Positions 18,178 to 27,672 of a stretch of DNA of 64,000 nt are shown here, piece after piece. Origin of the DNA: Telluribacter humicola (lineage in GTDB: Bacteria > Bacteroidota > Bacteroidia > Cytophagales > Spirosomataceae); contig NZ_JAFIQT010000005.1 in assembly GCF_017355935.1 (NCBI RefSeq), positions 62,001-126,000 of the forward strand, in the 5' to 3' direction. The position numbers and the translations under genes are program-made. The notes beneath the pieces are model-generated. The model was not told the origin of the DNA and ran no database searches. It worked only from the letters and a program-made list of their open reading frames with translations. Positions within the stretch are counted from its first letter, which is position 1; each line of letters starts with the position of its first letter.

Positions 18178-19395
18178 ATGAAACAGCGTTACTACTCTCT
18201 TGATGTTTTCAGGGGAGCTACGGTGGCCTTTATGATCCTGGTAAACAACCAAGCAGGATCAGCGGCTTTTTCTCCCTTAAGCCATGCTCCATGGCACGGA
18301 CTTACTCCAACCGATCTGGTATTTCCTTTCTTTCTTTTCGCAGTAGGTAATGCCATGGCATTTGTCATGCCCCGTCTGGAAGCGGCAGGCGACGCGGCCT
18401 TCTGGCAGAAGGTGGTGAAGAGAACCGCTCTTATCTTTCTGATCGGACTTTTCCTGAACTGGTTTCCCTTCCTGATGTGGCAGGACGATCAACTGATAGT
18501 CAAGCCCTGGACCTGGTTGAATAGTGAGGGTGAGCTGCGGGGAGTACGTATCCTGGGAGTACTTCAGCGTATTGCGCTTTGCTACTTTTTTGCCTCGGTT
18601 ATCATTTACTATGCCAAGGTACGCTGGGCTTTCTGGATTGGTGTTGGTATACTATTGCTCTACTGGCTGCTCTGTATACTGGGCAATCCTATTGATCCCT
18701 ACAGCCTCGAGGGCTGGTTTGGTACCGCCATTGATAAGCAGATATTGGGAGAAGCGCACATGTACCGCGGTGAAGGTATCGCCTTCGATCCTGAAGGGGT
18801 CGTAAGTACCTTACCGGGCATTGTAGAGGTGATATTTGGATACCTGGTGGGCTACTACATCCTGAACCGGGGCAAGGCCGGAAGTGATGTACCGGCTAGT
18901 ACTCTACGTGAAGGGAATCCTGTTTACAAGACACTCACGATGTTGTTCCTGGCGGCAGCCGTACTCCTATTCGTTGGATATGCCTGGGGACTGGTCTTCC
19001 CCATTAATAAGAAAATATGGACCAGTTCATACGTAGCCTTGACCGTAGGGCTGGCTATTATGCTGCTCTCAGTACTGATCTACCTGATTGAGGTGAAGAA
19101 CAACCGGGGCACCTGGACCCGCTTCTTTGAAGTGTTTGGAAAGAATCCCCTGTTTATATATGCCCTCAGCGGTCTTATCCCAAAGCTACTTTCTATCATC
19201 CGGCTGAATGACGGTGTCGACGAAAACGGAGCCCCCGCTTTTATCAGCCCCTGGGGGTGGTTCTTCAAGTACATAGTTGCTCCTATAGCTGGTACCCGCG
19301 AGTTTGGCTCACTCCTGTTTGCTTTACTATTTGTGCTCCTACTCTGGGCTATTGGCTACTGGATGGACAAAAAGAAGTTTTATGTACGTGTCTAA
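18178..19395 (+). CDS. DUF5009/DUF1624 membrane acyltransferase-like protein (NagX/HGSNAT family)
   Basis: 405 residues with about ten membrane helices. The N-terminal signature (RYYSLDVFRGATVAFMILVNNQAG, then HGLTPTDLVFPFFLFAVGNAM) is that of heparan-alpha-glucosaminide N-acetyltransferase-like proteins; the conserved His of WHGLTPTD corresponds to the acetyl-transfer region. Bacterial members (sometimes called NagX) are linked to amino-sugar metabolism and are thought to acetylate glucosamine-type sugars at the membrane, though few have been tested. It is monocistronic. Its stop lies one base from that of a convergent MFS gene, without room for a separate terminator. Confidence 0.9.
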   Translation: MKQRYYSLDVFRGATVAFMILVNNQAGSAAFSPLSHAPWHGLTPTDLVFPFFLFAVGNAMAFVMPRLEAAGDAAFWQKVVKRTALIFLIGLFLNWFPFLMWQDDQLIVKPWTWLNSEGELRGVRILGVLQRIALCYFFASVIIYYAKVRWAFWIGVGILLLYWLLCILGNPIDPYSLEGWFGTAIDKQILGEAHMYRGEGIAFDPEGVVSTLPGIVEVIFGYLVGYYILNRGKAGSDVPASTLREGNPVYKTLTMLFLAAAVLLFVGYAWGLVFPINKKIWTSSYVALTVGLAIMLLSVLIYLIEVKNNRGTWTRFFEVFGKNPLFIYALSGLIPKLLSIIRLNDGVDENGAPAFISPWGWFFKYIVAPIAGTREFGSLLFALLFVLLLWAIGYWMDKKKFYVRV

Positions 19396-19396
19396 A

Positions 19397-20578
19397 TTAG
19401 GCGGGTACTTCCTCCTGGCTTGTCTGATTCTGATAGCGGAAAAATAGCTGCGAAACCGGTATGAATATCATTCCTGCCAGGGCAAATGACACGAACGACA
19501 TGCGCAGGCCAAAGGCATGAGCCAGGTACCCAATCATGGGCGGGCCTACCAGCATACCTACCGTAGCGTAGGTAGCTATGATCGAAATGGCCATCCCGGG
19601 TGAATATTTCCGTGAAGAACCCGCCAGTGCGTAGGTCATGGGTACAATGGAGGCCGTACCAAAGCCGGTCAGCGAGAAGCCAATCATGGCTGTCTCAAAT
19701 CCGGGAAAGCTTACGGCCATGCCAATACCCACCATGATCAGTATTGCACTCATAAGATAGGTATTGGGCATACCTATGTGCTCGATGATCTTGTCCGACA
19801 TAAAGCGGGATATAGCCATGCATACCATGAAGATCAGGTATCCGTAGGTAAATACCTCGACGTTCAGTACTTCTTTGAAAAAGATACCACTCCAGTCAAA
19901 CATACCTCCTTCGCAGACTGCTGCGAAGAAAATGAGTATCCCCAGGTATAGAATATAAGGGTCGGGCTTGCCCAGGATCAGCTTATTGCCTTCGGTGGTA
20001 CGGTCATTGCGTAACAGGTACTGGTAGGAGAATAGGGTCACCAGGAAGCTGATGGCAGCCACCGTAGCCAAATGTACCTGAATAGAGATGTTGTTGGCTA
20101 CCATAACGGTTGAAAACCCAACCCCGGCAATGCCACCCGTACTCCATAGTCCGTGGAAAGAGCCAAGTATTTTCTTGTCAAACTGCTTTTGTAACGTAAT
20201 AGCCTGCGTATTGACAGCGATGCTGAATATACGCATTGTGAAAGCAAAAATACTGATGGCTACCACCAGGCTGAAGGTACTCTGAGCAAATCCAATCAAA
20301 GCAAGCGCCAGGGCATTCAGTCCAAAACCAATGGACATGGGTACGCGGCTGTCGTACCGCGCGATCAACCAACCCGAAATAGGCAGACCTATCATAGAAC
20401 TGACCGGCATGGCCAGTAGTACTGTTCCCATTTCGGCTTCGTTGTAGCCAAAGAAGGACTTGATGGTAGGTATTCTGGATGCCCAGGTCGAAAAGCTAAC
20501 TCCCGAGAGAAAAAAGAATATGCTCAGAAATATCCGCTGCTTTGCCTTCAAAATCATAACTGTCAGTATTGGAATCAA
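19397..20578 (-). CDS. MFS transporter, 12-helix (YbjJ/FucP-like)
   Basis: 393 residues. The sequence FFFLSGVSFSTWASRIPTIKSFFGYNEAEMGTVLLAMPVSSMIGLPISGWLIARYDSR shows helix 1, the first loop and the motif-A-like region of YbjJ-type MFS proteins, a group often placed beside sugar-acid or sugar catabolic genes. A second possible start (MILKAK) nine codons in would remove a short hydrophobic leader. It precedes no gene downstream and lies 102 bases after the acid-sugar kinase gene on the same strand, so it could be the second gene of that unit, supplying or exporting a sugar-like solute. The substrate is not known. Confidence 0.88.
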   Translation of the reverse strand: MIPILTVMILKAKQRIFLSIFFFLSGVSFSTWASRIPTIKSFFGYNEAEMGTVLLAMPVSSMIGLPISGWLIARYDSRVPMSIGFGLNALALALIGFAQSTFSLVVAISIFAFTMRIFSIAVNTQAITLQKQFDKKILGSFHGLWSTGGIAGVGFSTVMVANNISIQVHLATVAAISFLVTLFSYQYLLRNDRTTEGNKLILGKPDPYILYLGILIFFAAVCEGGMFDWSGIFFKEVLNVEVFTYGYLIFMVCMAISRFMSDKIIEHIGMPNTYLMSAILIMVGIGMAVSFPGFETAMIGFSLTGFGTASIVPMTYALAGSSRKYSPGMAISIIATYATVGMLVGPPMIGYLAHAFGLRMSFVSFALAGMIFIPVSQLFFRYQNQTSQEEVPA

Positions 20579-20680
20579 ATATCCCTAACTAACAATAAAA
20601 GCAGCAGTTTGTCGCAGTGATAATAGTACAATTTTACTATAAAATGGATTAACCCAACTCTTCCTTTTTTTAATCTAACT

Positions 20681-22090
20681 TTAGGTGGTACTCAGCCGCT
20701 TGTATACATCGGACAAAGCTTTTTCATCTCCCACATTTCCCGGAAAAACCACGTATGTCAGGTCAGGATGCTTACAGTTCTGATCCAGCTTCCATACTGG
20801 CACTCCCGGTATAACTTGTCCCAATACGGTTGCTTTTTGAACACTTAATCCCTTTGTAGCCATATCGCTGGATGTATTACCTCCCTTGGCAATCATAAAT
20901 GCTGGTCTCACTTCTACACCCTGTACTACTTTTACCAGAAAGTTAGAGACAGTACTATTAATCTTCAGATTGCTTGCTATATCCTTTCCTACTTCCAACT
21001 GACGGCTGGTATGTATGACAACATCTTCTCCGGCTGCCAGCCACTGATTGGCTTGTTGTGCAATATCAAGGGAGTAAGCGGTTGCTTCATCTTGAGTTAG
21101 TCGGAGCAATCTGGTCACATCGACTTCTATGGATTGATGGCTCTCCTGCGACAGTAGGTATCGGAGCTGACTGGTTGTTTTGGGAACATAGGAGCCAACA
21201 ACAATCAGAGAGCCATTTGTAGTACTGCTTCCTTGTTCAGGAGCATACAATTTACCGGGAGCCATACCTGCCCTGATGGGAACAAAGGTTGCCGAGGTCC
21301 GATAGATACTGCACTGCCCGGCCTGTTCGGCCATCTGTACACCCCGTACAAACACTTCCAGGTCTTTATTAGAAGCAGCGTTGACAATACATACCTGTCC
21401 CGACTGGCATGAGAGTAGCTTCGCGCTCACCCGCTGGGGGCCACCGCTGCGTAAATCTTCCAGCGATACAGAGACAACCTCATGAGCCTTCACCAGCCCC
21501 TGTGTCTTCTCTTCCACCCATTCTTTCAGATTAGAGTGGGTGTAGCCAAACACGGCATCCTGAGCAAAGGGTGTCTGAGATACCGGTGCCAGTTCATCTC
21601 CCTCCCTGATGTAGTGGACATCCTGTATCGTATAGCGACCACCTTCTATAAAAGCTGGTATGATTATCCGTATCGCATTTTCCTGGTCCAGTACCCGGGC
21701 CATGGCATCTACCTCCGCCGGAAAGTGTCCGCGCAGGGTAGAGTCACTCCGGCTGATGGTAACAATCTCCTGCCCGCTTACCTGTACGGCTTCCTTTAAA
21801 TTCTGACAAATCATCTCAGTGAGTTGTACTGCTTCTTCTCCGGCAAGGCTACGGGAATTAGTTAGGATAAACAGGATGGAAGGCTTCTTTTCAAGCTCTT
21901 CCACGAGCAGAGGTACATTCCACTGAGTCAGAACTGTAATATCGTAGGAGGTCTGGGTGCCGGTAGGATCATCATCCAATACCACTATGGTTTTGCCCGC
22001 TTTCCTGAATTCTGCCCAAATTTCCGGCAGAAGATCCTGCCCATATTCCGGTGGGAGCTGATTGAGTAGGTCAATGGAAGTAGTACGCAT
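20681..22090 (-). CDS. Four-carbon acid sugar kinase family protein (OtnK/DUF1537)
   Basis: 469 residues. The N-terminal domain has IVVLDDDPTGTQTSYDITVL (residues 35-54), the hallmark of DUF1537 kinases, followed by ILTNSRSLAGEEA and SRSDSTLRGHFPAEVDA, which bind the acid sugar. The C-terminal nucleotide-binding domain has FMIAKGGNTSSDMATKGL and GVPVW. Characterised relatives phosphorylate D-threonate, L-threonate or 2-oxo-tetronate at O4 in the cytoplasm. It is divergent from a DenD-like dehydrogenase and GntP permease, which supports an acid-sugar pathway. Partner isomerase (OtnI) and decarboxylase (OtnC) are not adjacent. The GGNTSSD variant of the usual GGETS motif is worth noting. Confidence 0.9.
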   Translation of the reverse strand: MRTTSIDLLNQLPPEYGQDLLPEIWAEFRKAGKTIVVLDDDPTGTQTSYDITVLTQWNVPLLVEELEKKPSILFILTNSRSLAGEEAVQLTEMICQNLKEAVQVSGQEIVTISRSDSTLRGHFPAEVDAMARVLDQENAIRIIIPAFIEGGRYTIQDVHYIREGDELAPVSQTPFAQDAVFGYTHSNLKEWVEEKTQGLVKAHEVVSVSLEDLRSGGPQRVSAKLLSCQSGQVCIVNAASNKDLEVFVRGVQMAEQAGQCSIYRTSATFVPIRAGMAPGKLYAPEQGSSTTNGSLIVVGSYVPKTTSQLRYLLSQESHQSIEVDVTRLLRLTQDEATAYSLDIAQQANQWLAAGEDVVIHTSRQLEVGKDIASNLKINSTVSNFLVKVVQGVEVRPAFMIAKGGNTSSDMATKGLSVQKATVLGQVIPGVPVWKLDQNCKHPDLTYVVFPGNVGDEKALSDVYKRLSTT

Positions 22091-22198
22091 AATCTGAATC
22101 TGATACAGATGCCTAAGATAAATGATGTATTTATATTTTCCCTACATTATACCATTCTGAAAGAAATGGTGCGGAAAGTACAGAAGTAAGTAGAATCT

Positions 22199-22206
22199 TA
22201 TGTTTG
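22199..22206 (+). promoter_or_regulatory. Candidate -7 promoter box TATGTTTG for the denD-like/gntP unit
   Basis: Exact match to the Bacteroidota -7 consensus TAnnTTTG, 54 bases before the start codon. No good -33 TTG was seen at the expected spacing, so this is tentative. Confidence 0.4.
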
Positions 22207-22213
22207 TGGCTTT

Positions 22214-22239
22214 GAAATAGGGAGAATAATACCTATTTC
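22214..22239. promoter_or_regulatory. Inverted repeat GAAATAGG-N10-CCTATTTC, probable operator
   Basis: Perfect 8-base arms separated by 10 bases (GAGAATAATA) between the divergent kinase and dehydrogenase genes. It begins just after the candidate -7 box, where a bound repressor would block transcription initiation. Confidence 0.5.
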
Positions 22240-22260
22240 GGAGTATCTGATTACAACTTT

Positions 22261-23217
22261 ATGCAAATAATAATTACCGGTGGTGGAGGCTTTCTGGGGC
22301 AGAAACTAGCCAAGGGCTTGCTGAATAGTACCTTAACTTTTGATGAGCTTCTGCTAGTAGATCAGGTCATGCCTGTCAATCCCGGACAGGATTCTCGTGT
22401 AAAATGCCAGCAGGCAGATTTGTCCAATGTTGGAGCAGCAGAAGCACTTATCACTCCCCAAACTGGTCTGGTGTATCATCTGGCGGCGATCGTAAGTAGT
22501 CACGCCGAAAGTGACTTTGATCTGGGGTACCTGATTAATCTGGATGTAACGCGCCGGTTGCTCGAAGCTTGCCGTCAAACCAAAGCTGGTATCCGTTTTG
22601 TCTTTTCCAGCTCACTGGCTGTATTCGGAGGACAACTTCCGGAGGTAGTCACGGATTCCACGGCGGTGACACCCCAATCTTCCTACGGAGCCCAGAAGGC
22701 CATGGGTGAGCTACTGGTCAACGATTATTCCCGCAAAGGATTTGTGGATGGTGTGGTACTACGACTACCTACCATATGCGTACGTCCGGGCAGACCTAAT
22801 AAAGCGGCTTCATCGTTTGTTAGCAGCATTATCCGGGAGCCATTACAAGGCGAGGAAGCCATTTGTCCGGTTTCAACTGATTTATCCCTTTGGTTATCCA
22901 GTCCTGAGACGGTAATCCATAATCTGGTACATGCCGCTAATATCGAGGCATCGGCTTTAGGTAAATGGCGTACCATTAATTTGCCCGGAATACATGTGAC
23001 GGTACAGCACATGCTGGACTCACTCGAGCGGCAGACGGATGCTGAGACCTTGTCAAGAGTCCGTTTCGAACCAGACGAAGCCATCAACCGGATTGTGAGC
23101 AGCTGGCCGGGGCATATTGATAACAGCCGGGCTCTGCAACTAGGCTTTCAGGCTGATCAGGACTTCGATAGCTTCATCAGTCAATTCATAATCAACGACC
23201 TTCAGAAGAGGGTATGA
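22261..23217 (+). CDS. denD: NAD-dependent epimerase/dehydratase, DenD (D-erythronate dehydrogenase)-like
   Basis: 318 residues, extended SDR fold. Rossmann motif ITGGGGFLGQKLAKGL at 4-19, NAD-site VYHLAAIVSSHAESDFDLGY, and the catalytic SSYGAQKAMGE (Tyr-x3-Lys). The C-terminal substrate domain follows the DenD pattern (VVLRLPTICVRPGRPNKAASSFVSSIIREPLQGEEAICPV). DenD oxidises D-erythronate to the 2-keto acid in the pathway that also uses OtnI, OtnK and OtnC. Here it overlaps the GntP permease gene by four bases and faces the kinase gene, so permease, dehydrogenase and kinase form a coherent acid-sugar set. The exact stereochemistry of the substrate cannot be read from sequence. Confidence 0.85.
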   Translation: MQIIITGGGGFLGQKLAKGLLNSTLTFDELLLVDQVMPVNPGQDSRVKCQQADLSNVGAAEALITPQTGLVYHLAAIVSSHAESDFDLGYLINLDVTRRLLEACRQTKAGIRFVFSSSLAVFGGQLPEVVTDSTAVTPQSSYGAQKAMGELLVNDYSRKGFVDGVVLRLPTICVRPGRPNKAASSFVSSIIREPLQGEEAICPVSTDLSLWLSSPETVIHNLVHAANIEASALGKWRTINLPGIHVTVQHMLDSLERQTDAETLSRVRFEPDEAINRIVSSWPGHIDNSRALQLGFQADQDFDSFISQFIINDLQKRV

Positions 23218-24674
23218 GTAGTCTGCCCATACCGGTCATAGGATTGATTATTGCGGTACTGGTGCTCATCTTTCTGGTGATGCGCACAAAGGTACACGCC
23301 CTGATTGCCATGCTGATCGCGGCTAGTATAGCCGGAATAGTGGGAGGTATGTCGGGAGAAAAAACGGTGTCAGTCATTACCCAGGGCTTTGGCACTACGC
23401 TTGGTAGCATCGGTATCGTGATTGGGTTAGGCGTGATGATGGGTCGCATCATGGAGGTATCCGGAGCAGGCGAGCAGATTGCCTTTAGTCTGATCAGGTG
23501 GCTGGGGAGAAGGAAGGAAGAGTGGGCTATGGCGATCACCGGTTATATAGTTAGTATACCTATTTTCGTTGACTCGGCCTTCGTAATCCTTTTTCCGGTG
23601 GCTAAAGCTTTGGCAAATAGGGGACAGCGTTCTTTGCTAACCTTAGGCGTAGCCCTGGCGGGAGGATTGGTAATAACCCACTCGACGGTGCCACCTACTC
23701 CTGGTCCGTTGGGGGTAGCTGGTTTGTTCGGGGTAGATATAGGCTCCATGCTGTTGCTGGGAGTAGCTCTGGCTATCCCCTGTGAAGTAGGTGTTGTACT
23801 CTATGCCCAATGGCTCCACAGAAAGTACCCGCATTTCGAAATTAAGGAGGTAAATGATGTGGATCTACATGCCGTCCATGAAAAATACGTAAAGGAGAAA
23901 GAAGCAAAGCCACTGCCCGGCCTTATGCTTTCACTGCTTCCAATCCTGGTACCCATCGTTCTAATATTCATAAAGGCCCTACTAACAACACTTGCTCAGC
24001 TACCGGGACAGGAAGGTTTAGCCGAGCAACCCATAGTACAGGTATTCTACTTTGCCGGAAGTCCTATCATTGCTCTTTCGATTAGTACTTTAATAGCCGT
24101 ATACACGCTCGTTCCAGAACTGGACCGGCAGGGGGCGGTTGCACGACTGGAGGAAGGGCTGCAATCAGCCGGAATAATACTTATGGTAACGGGTGCCGGT
24201 GGAGCCCTGGGAGCTGTAGTGCGCGAAAGTGGTGCCGGTGGTCAATTGGCTGCACAGGTGGCAGGTCTGCCCATCTCTCCAGTTATGATTCCTTTCATTG
24301 TCTCTACGCTGGTACGGCTTATACAAGGATCGGGTACCGTAGCTATGATCACGGCTGCCTCAATATCAGCCCCTGTTCTCACTCAGATACCCGGAGTTAA
24401 CATGTTACTAGCCGCTCAGGCAGCGGCTATGGGCTCCCTATTTTTCAGTTACTTCAATGATAGCCTCTTTTGGGTAGTTAATCGCCTGATGGGTATTGTG
24501 GAGGTACGACAGCAGATGACGGTATGGTCAGTCACGACTACTATAGCCTGGGCCATCGGTGGGTGTAGTGTCGCGTTAGTGAATCTGGTAGTGGGATCGG
24601 GCGGTAGTATACTGGATCCGCTGTTCCCCTTGCTGGTGGCGGGAGTACTACTTCTGGTAGTGCGCCGACAGTAG
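23214..24674 (+). CDS. GntP family sugar-acid:proton symporter
   Basis: 486 residues, about 13 membrane helices. Diagnostic stretches include ALIAMLIAASIAGIVGGM, GFGTTLGSIGIVIGLGVMMGRIMEVSGAGEQIA, IPIFVDSAFVILFPVAKALA, THSTVPPTPGPLGVAGLFGVDIG, and GSGTVAMITAASISAPVL with FSYFNDSLFWVVNRLMG. GntP proteins import gluconate and related aldonates, including four-carbon acids. The ATG overlaps the denD-like stop (ATGA), implying translational coupling. It supplies substrate for the adjacent dehydrogenase and the divergent kinase. Confidence 0.93.
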   Translation: MSSLPIPVIGLIIAVLVLIFLVMRTKVHALIAMLIAASIAGIVGGMSGEKTVSVITQGFGTTLGSIGIVIGLGVMMGRIMEVSGAGEQIAFSLIRWLGRRKEEWAMAITGYIVSIPIFVDSAFVILFPVAKALANRGQRSLLTLGVALAGGLVITHSTVPPTPGPLGVAGLFGVDIGSMLLLGVALAIPCEVGVVLYAQWLHRKYPHFEIKEVNDVDLHAVHEKYVKEKEAKPLPGLMLSLLPILVPIVLIFIKALLTTLAQLPGQEGLAEQPIVQVFYFAGSPIIALSISTLIAVYTLVPELDRQGAVARLEEGLQSAGIILMVTGAGGALGAVVRESGAGGQLAAQVAGLPISPVMIPFIVSTLVRLIQGSGTVAMITAASISAPVLTQIPGVNMLLAAQAAAMGSLFFSYFNDSLFWVVNRLMGIVEVRQQMTVWSVTTTIAWAIGGCSVALVNLVVGSGGSILDPLFPLLVAGVLLLVVRRQ

Positions 24675-24789
24675 TTTCCCCTCTATGGGTACATCAACAT
24701 TACCCATTCAAAACGCTTTCTCATAACTTTTGTGCAGGTGGAAGGTTTAAAATACGTGAAATGTATTTATGTAATTTAAATAGGAGAAA

Positions 24790-25650
24790 ATGGCAAACGG
24801 AACATCAAACTCAGTAACTGAGACCTATACCATTGGGGGCGAACTGACTGTAAACCGAATGGGCTACGGCGCCATGCGGATTACCGGAGAGGGTATCTGG
24901 GGACCACCCAAAGACCATGATGAGAGTATTCGGGTCCTCAAAAGAACCGTTGAATTAGGTATTAATTTTATAGATACAGCCGATAGCTACGGACCCCATG
25001 TATCGGAAGAGCTTATAGCTGAGGCACTCCATCCATATCCCAAAGATCTGGTCATAGCTACCAAAGGAGGACTACTACGTACCGGACCTAATCAGTGGCC
25101 CGTCAATGGAGATCCCGGTCACCTGAGGGAGGCCCTGGAGGGAAGCCTGAAGCGTCTGAAGCAGGACCAGATCCAGTTGTATCAGCTGCACCGGATAGAT
25201 ACCAATGTCCCTTTTGAGAAGATATTCAAGTTCCTGCAGCAGATTCAGGAAGAAGGCCTGGTTAAGCATATTGGACTGTCAGAAGTAACCGTAGATCAGA
25301 TCAGGCAGGCTCAGGATTACATTAAAGTAGTGTCAGTACAGAATATGTACAGTGTCGACAACCGCAAGTGGGAGAATGAACTCAAGTACTGTGAGCAAAA
25401 TGATATGGCTTTTATACCCTGGTACCCGCTCGGAGGGGGTAACGTGGAGGCGATGAATAAACTGGACCGGATCGCCAAGAAACACAATGCGTCGGTACAC
25501 CAGCTAGCGCTGAGCTGGCTTCTGCACCATTCACCCAATATCCTGCTTATACCCGGTACTTCAAAGGTCAAACACCTGGAAGAAAACTATCAGGCGGCTT
25601 CAATTTCACTTGATCAGGAGGATCTGGATGAGTTGAATGCACTAGGGTAA
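24790..25650 (+). CDS. Aldo/keto reductase
   Basis: 286 residues, TIM-barrel AKR. It shows the family landmarks in order: VNRMGYGAMRITG, INFIDTADSYG with the catalytic Asp and Tyr, VIATKGG with the Lys, and IQLYQLHRID with the His. Then come GLSEVTVDQI, SVQNMYSV and the NADPH phosphate-site region LLIPGTSKVKHLEENYQAA. It is closest in style to the YdbC/AKR13-like group that reduces aldehydes with NADPH. It is monocistronic; a TAACTTTTG stretch at about 24725 is a possible promoter element. A perfect-stem terminator is shared with the convergent protease gene. Confidence 0.92.
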   Translation: MANGTSNSVTETYTIGGELTVNRMGYGAMRITGEGIWGPPKDHDESIRVLKRTVELGINFIDTADSYGPHVSEELIAEALHPYPKDLVIATKGGLLRTGPNQWPVNGDPGHLREALEGSLKRLKQDQIQLYQLHRIDTNVPFEKIFKFLQQIQEEGLVKHIGLSEVTVDQIRQAQDYIKVVSVQNMYSVDNRKWENELKYCEQNDMAFIPWYPLGGGNVEAMNKLDRIAKKHNASVHQLALSWLLHHSPNILLIPGTSKVKHLEENYQAASISLDQEDLDELNALG

Positions 25651-25669
25651 TTCATCATAGATTGATATG

Positions 25670-25710
25670 GTACCCAAAAAGGCCGGAATAACTCCGGCCT
25701 TTTTGGGTAC
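25670..25710. terminator. Bidirectional terminator, 18-bp perfect stem
   Basis: GTACCCAAAAAGGCCGGA (25670-25687) pairs perfectly with 25693-25710 around a 5-base loop ATAAC. The A5/T5 tracts inside the stem allow termination on both strands between convergent genes. Confidence 0.92.
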
Positions 25711-25743
25711 TATACATTAATAATACATGTGTAAGTATGCCTA

Positions 25744-27222
25744 TCAAAGGTTTTTACCCTGATTGACTGCCCTTGCGGCATTGACCCGCCCATGTCCATA
25801 CAGAGGATCACGACCTGGCTTTCCTAAATCGTCAGATGAAGCTCTTAAAGCTGCTTCTACTTTAGCAGGACTCATAGAGCCTCCATTCTTACCAATGATC
25901 AGCGCCGCAACACCAGCAACGTGTGGAGCCGCCATACTGGTACCCGCCGAAAAGGTGTAGCTGTTGCTTTGGCACGTACTAAAAATCATGTCAAAGTACC
26001 ATCCAGTATTCGGATAATTTCTATCATCACCACCGGGTGCTGAAAAGCTAACGTCAGCGGTACCGTAGTTGGAGTAAGAGGCTATCTGGTCGAGGTTTGT
26101 CTGTGGATTCTGAATCCAGTTGGCGGGACCTGTGGCTGAAATGGAAAGTACATTGGGCAGGTTTGCTGGTATAGAAATACCTGACTTATCCTTATTACCA
26201 TTGATGGCACTATTGCCGGCCGATGCTATAACAGTTGTACCCCGTTGATTGGCATAATTGATTACACGGGTCATGACCACCAGTAGCTCCTGTACGGCTT
26301 TGGTCTCTGATACTACTTTATCATCCGATGGATCATCGGGTGTACCATTATCATCAAGGAACTTTCCGTTTCTGGGCAAATAGGCTCCTAAGCTCATATT
26401 AATGACGTTTGCCCCCTGCTCAACGGCATCCAGAATTCCTGCGATGATCCAGGAGAAATTTCCTCCCCCCTGATCTGACAGTACTTTGATCATTAGCAGT
26501 TTAGACTTAGGTGCTACACCTACTACACCAATTGAATTATCCAAAGCGGCTACAATACCTGCTACGTGGGTACCATGACTGAACCCCCACTTATTATCAA
26601 ATTGAGCTGGCTCACTCGGTACAAAGCTTTTGCTATATATAATATTACCGGCCAGGTCATCATGAGTCAAGTCAAATCCGGTATCAAGTATGGCCACTTT
26701 AACGCCTTCTCCCTGAGAACCTGTTTGCCATGCACCTGACGAATTAATAGCCTGATGCTGCCACTGGACACTATAAAATGGATTGGTGTTAAGACTTTGC
26801 GTAGTTAGAGGTAAGGGCTTATTAATTTCAGATAGATAACTAAAATTGTTTACAGGCTCGAGCCAACTGGCGCTGACATCGGGTATAACGTATTTAACAC
26901 CAGTCAGCTTTTCAATTTTACTTGCAAAAGCCGGGTCATCTGAAGTAGCCGTGGCAAATCCAATGGTATTCATCTTAACACCCATACGGCCTTTGGCTTT
27001 GTTAACCTCTGATTCAAGATTTGAGGGAAGTGAATTAGTAGTTGATATAATAAGGTACTTCCCCTTTCTGATTGTAAAATCTGAGGAATTGTCTGCTGAG
27101 GCACGGGCTGCTTTTTCACTTTGGGTAGTGGATGGCTCCAGATCAATCTGATTGGCACAGCCTGATCCTAAGCAGGTTAATGCAGTAGCCATAAATAATG
27201 CGCGGAGAGAAACGTTTGTCAT
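25744..27222 (-). CDS. Subtilisin-like serine protease (S8), secreted, probable lipoprotein
   Basis: 492 residues. The N-terminus has a signal sequence ending in TCLGSGC; Cys22 could be lipidated, though the lipobox is imperfect (Leu at -4). Residues 55-120 look like an inhibitor-type propeptide (YLIISTTNSLPSNLESEVNKA; KIEKLTGVKYVIPD). The catalytic triad is Asp180 (VAILDTGFD), His216 (FSHGTHVAG) and Ser429 (SAGTSMAAPHVAG), with the oxyanion Asn337 (ASAGNS). It therefore should be an active endopeptidase on the cell surface or in the periplasm. There is no C-terminal Por sorting domain. Monocistronic. Confidence 0.94.
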   Translation of the reverse strand: MTNVSLRALFMATALTCLGSGCANQIDLEPSTTQSEKAARASADNSSDFTIRKGKYLIISTTNSLPSNLESEVNKAKGRMGVKMNTIGFATATSDDPAFASKIEKLTGVKYVIPDVSASWLEPVNNFSYLSEINKPLPLTTQSLNTNPFYSVQWQHQAINSSGAWQTGSQGEGVKVAILDTGFDLTHDDLAGNIIYSKSFVPSEPAQFDNKWGFSHGTHVAGIVAALDNSIGVVGVAPKSKLLMIKVLSDQGGGNFSWIIAGILDAVEQGANVINMSLGAYLPRNGKFLDDNGTPDDPSDDKVVSETKAVQELLVVMTRVINYANQRGTTVIASAGNSAINGNKDKSGISIPANLPNVLSISATGPANWIQNPQTNLDQIASYSNYGTADVSFSAPGGDDRNYPNTGWYFDMIFSTCQSNSYTFSAGTSMAAPHVAGVAALIIGKNGGSMSPAKVEAALRASSDDLGKPGRDPLYGHGRVNAARAVNQGKNL

Positions 27223-27672
27223 AGGGTTTTTACGGGTTATGGTAACTAAAGATTCAAAGTTTATAATGGTATGTTGTGTAAGCTGTACGTAACTCTCTGA
27301 TCATTACTACTATATCAAGTTGGAATTTTAGCTACTAACAAGTTGGCTGCTGAGTGTAGCTCAGTAATAGATATAAGGATGATTGGTTACTTTCAAAGTA
27401 GGTAGTATTTGTTGAATATCAACCACCAGTTACTAATATTCTGCTACCCACTTAGTGAACGGTTACATACTGAGTTGGTCACCTCTATCAAAGGTTGGAA
27501 GTTGTACCTAAACCACTAGTGTCTGATGAAGCTAATTTGATCTTAGTAACAGGGCAAAAAGGAACCCTGATCAGGCAATGGAGGTTATTACTGATGTACT
27601 ACAGCATGCATGTACTTTTTGCATTGTAGCTGATTGGCCTTATAGATTTTTAAATTATTAATAACTCATACA
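27223..27672. other. Intergenic region between divergent genes, nothing recognised
   Basis: About 450 AT-rich bases separating the protease and the monooxygenase. It must hold both promoters. I saw no hairpin with a T-run, no RNA gene and no plausible small protein. Confidence 0.5.
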
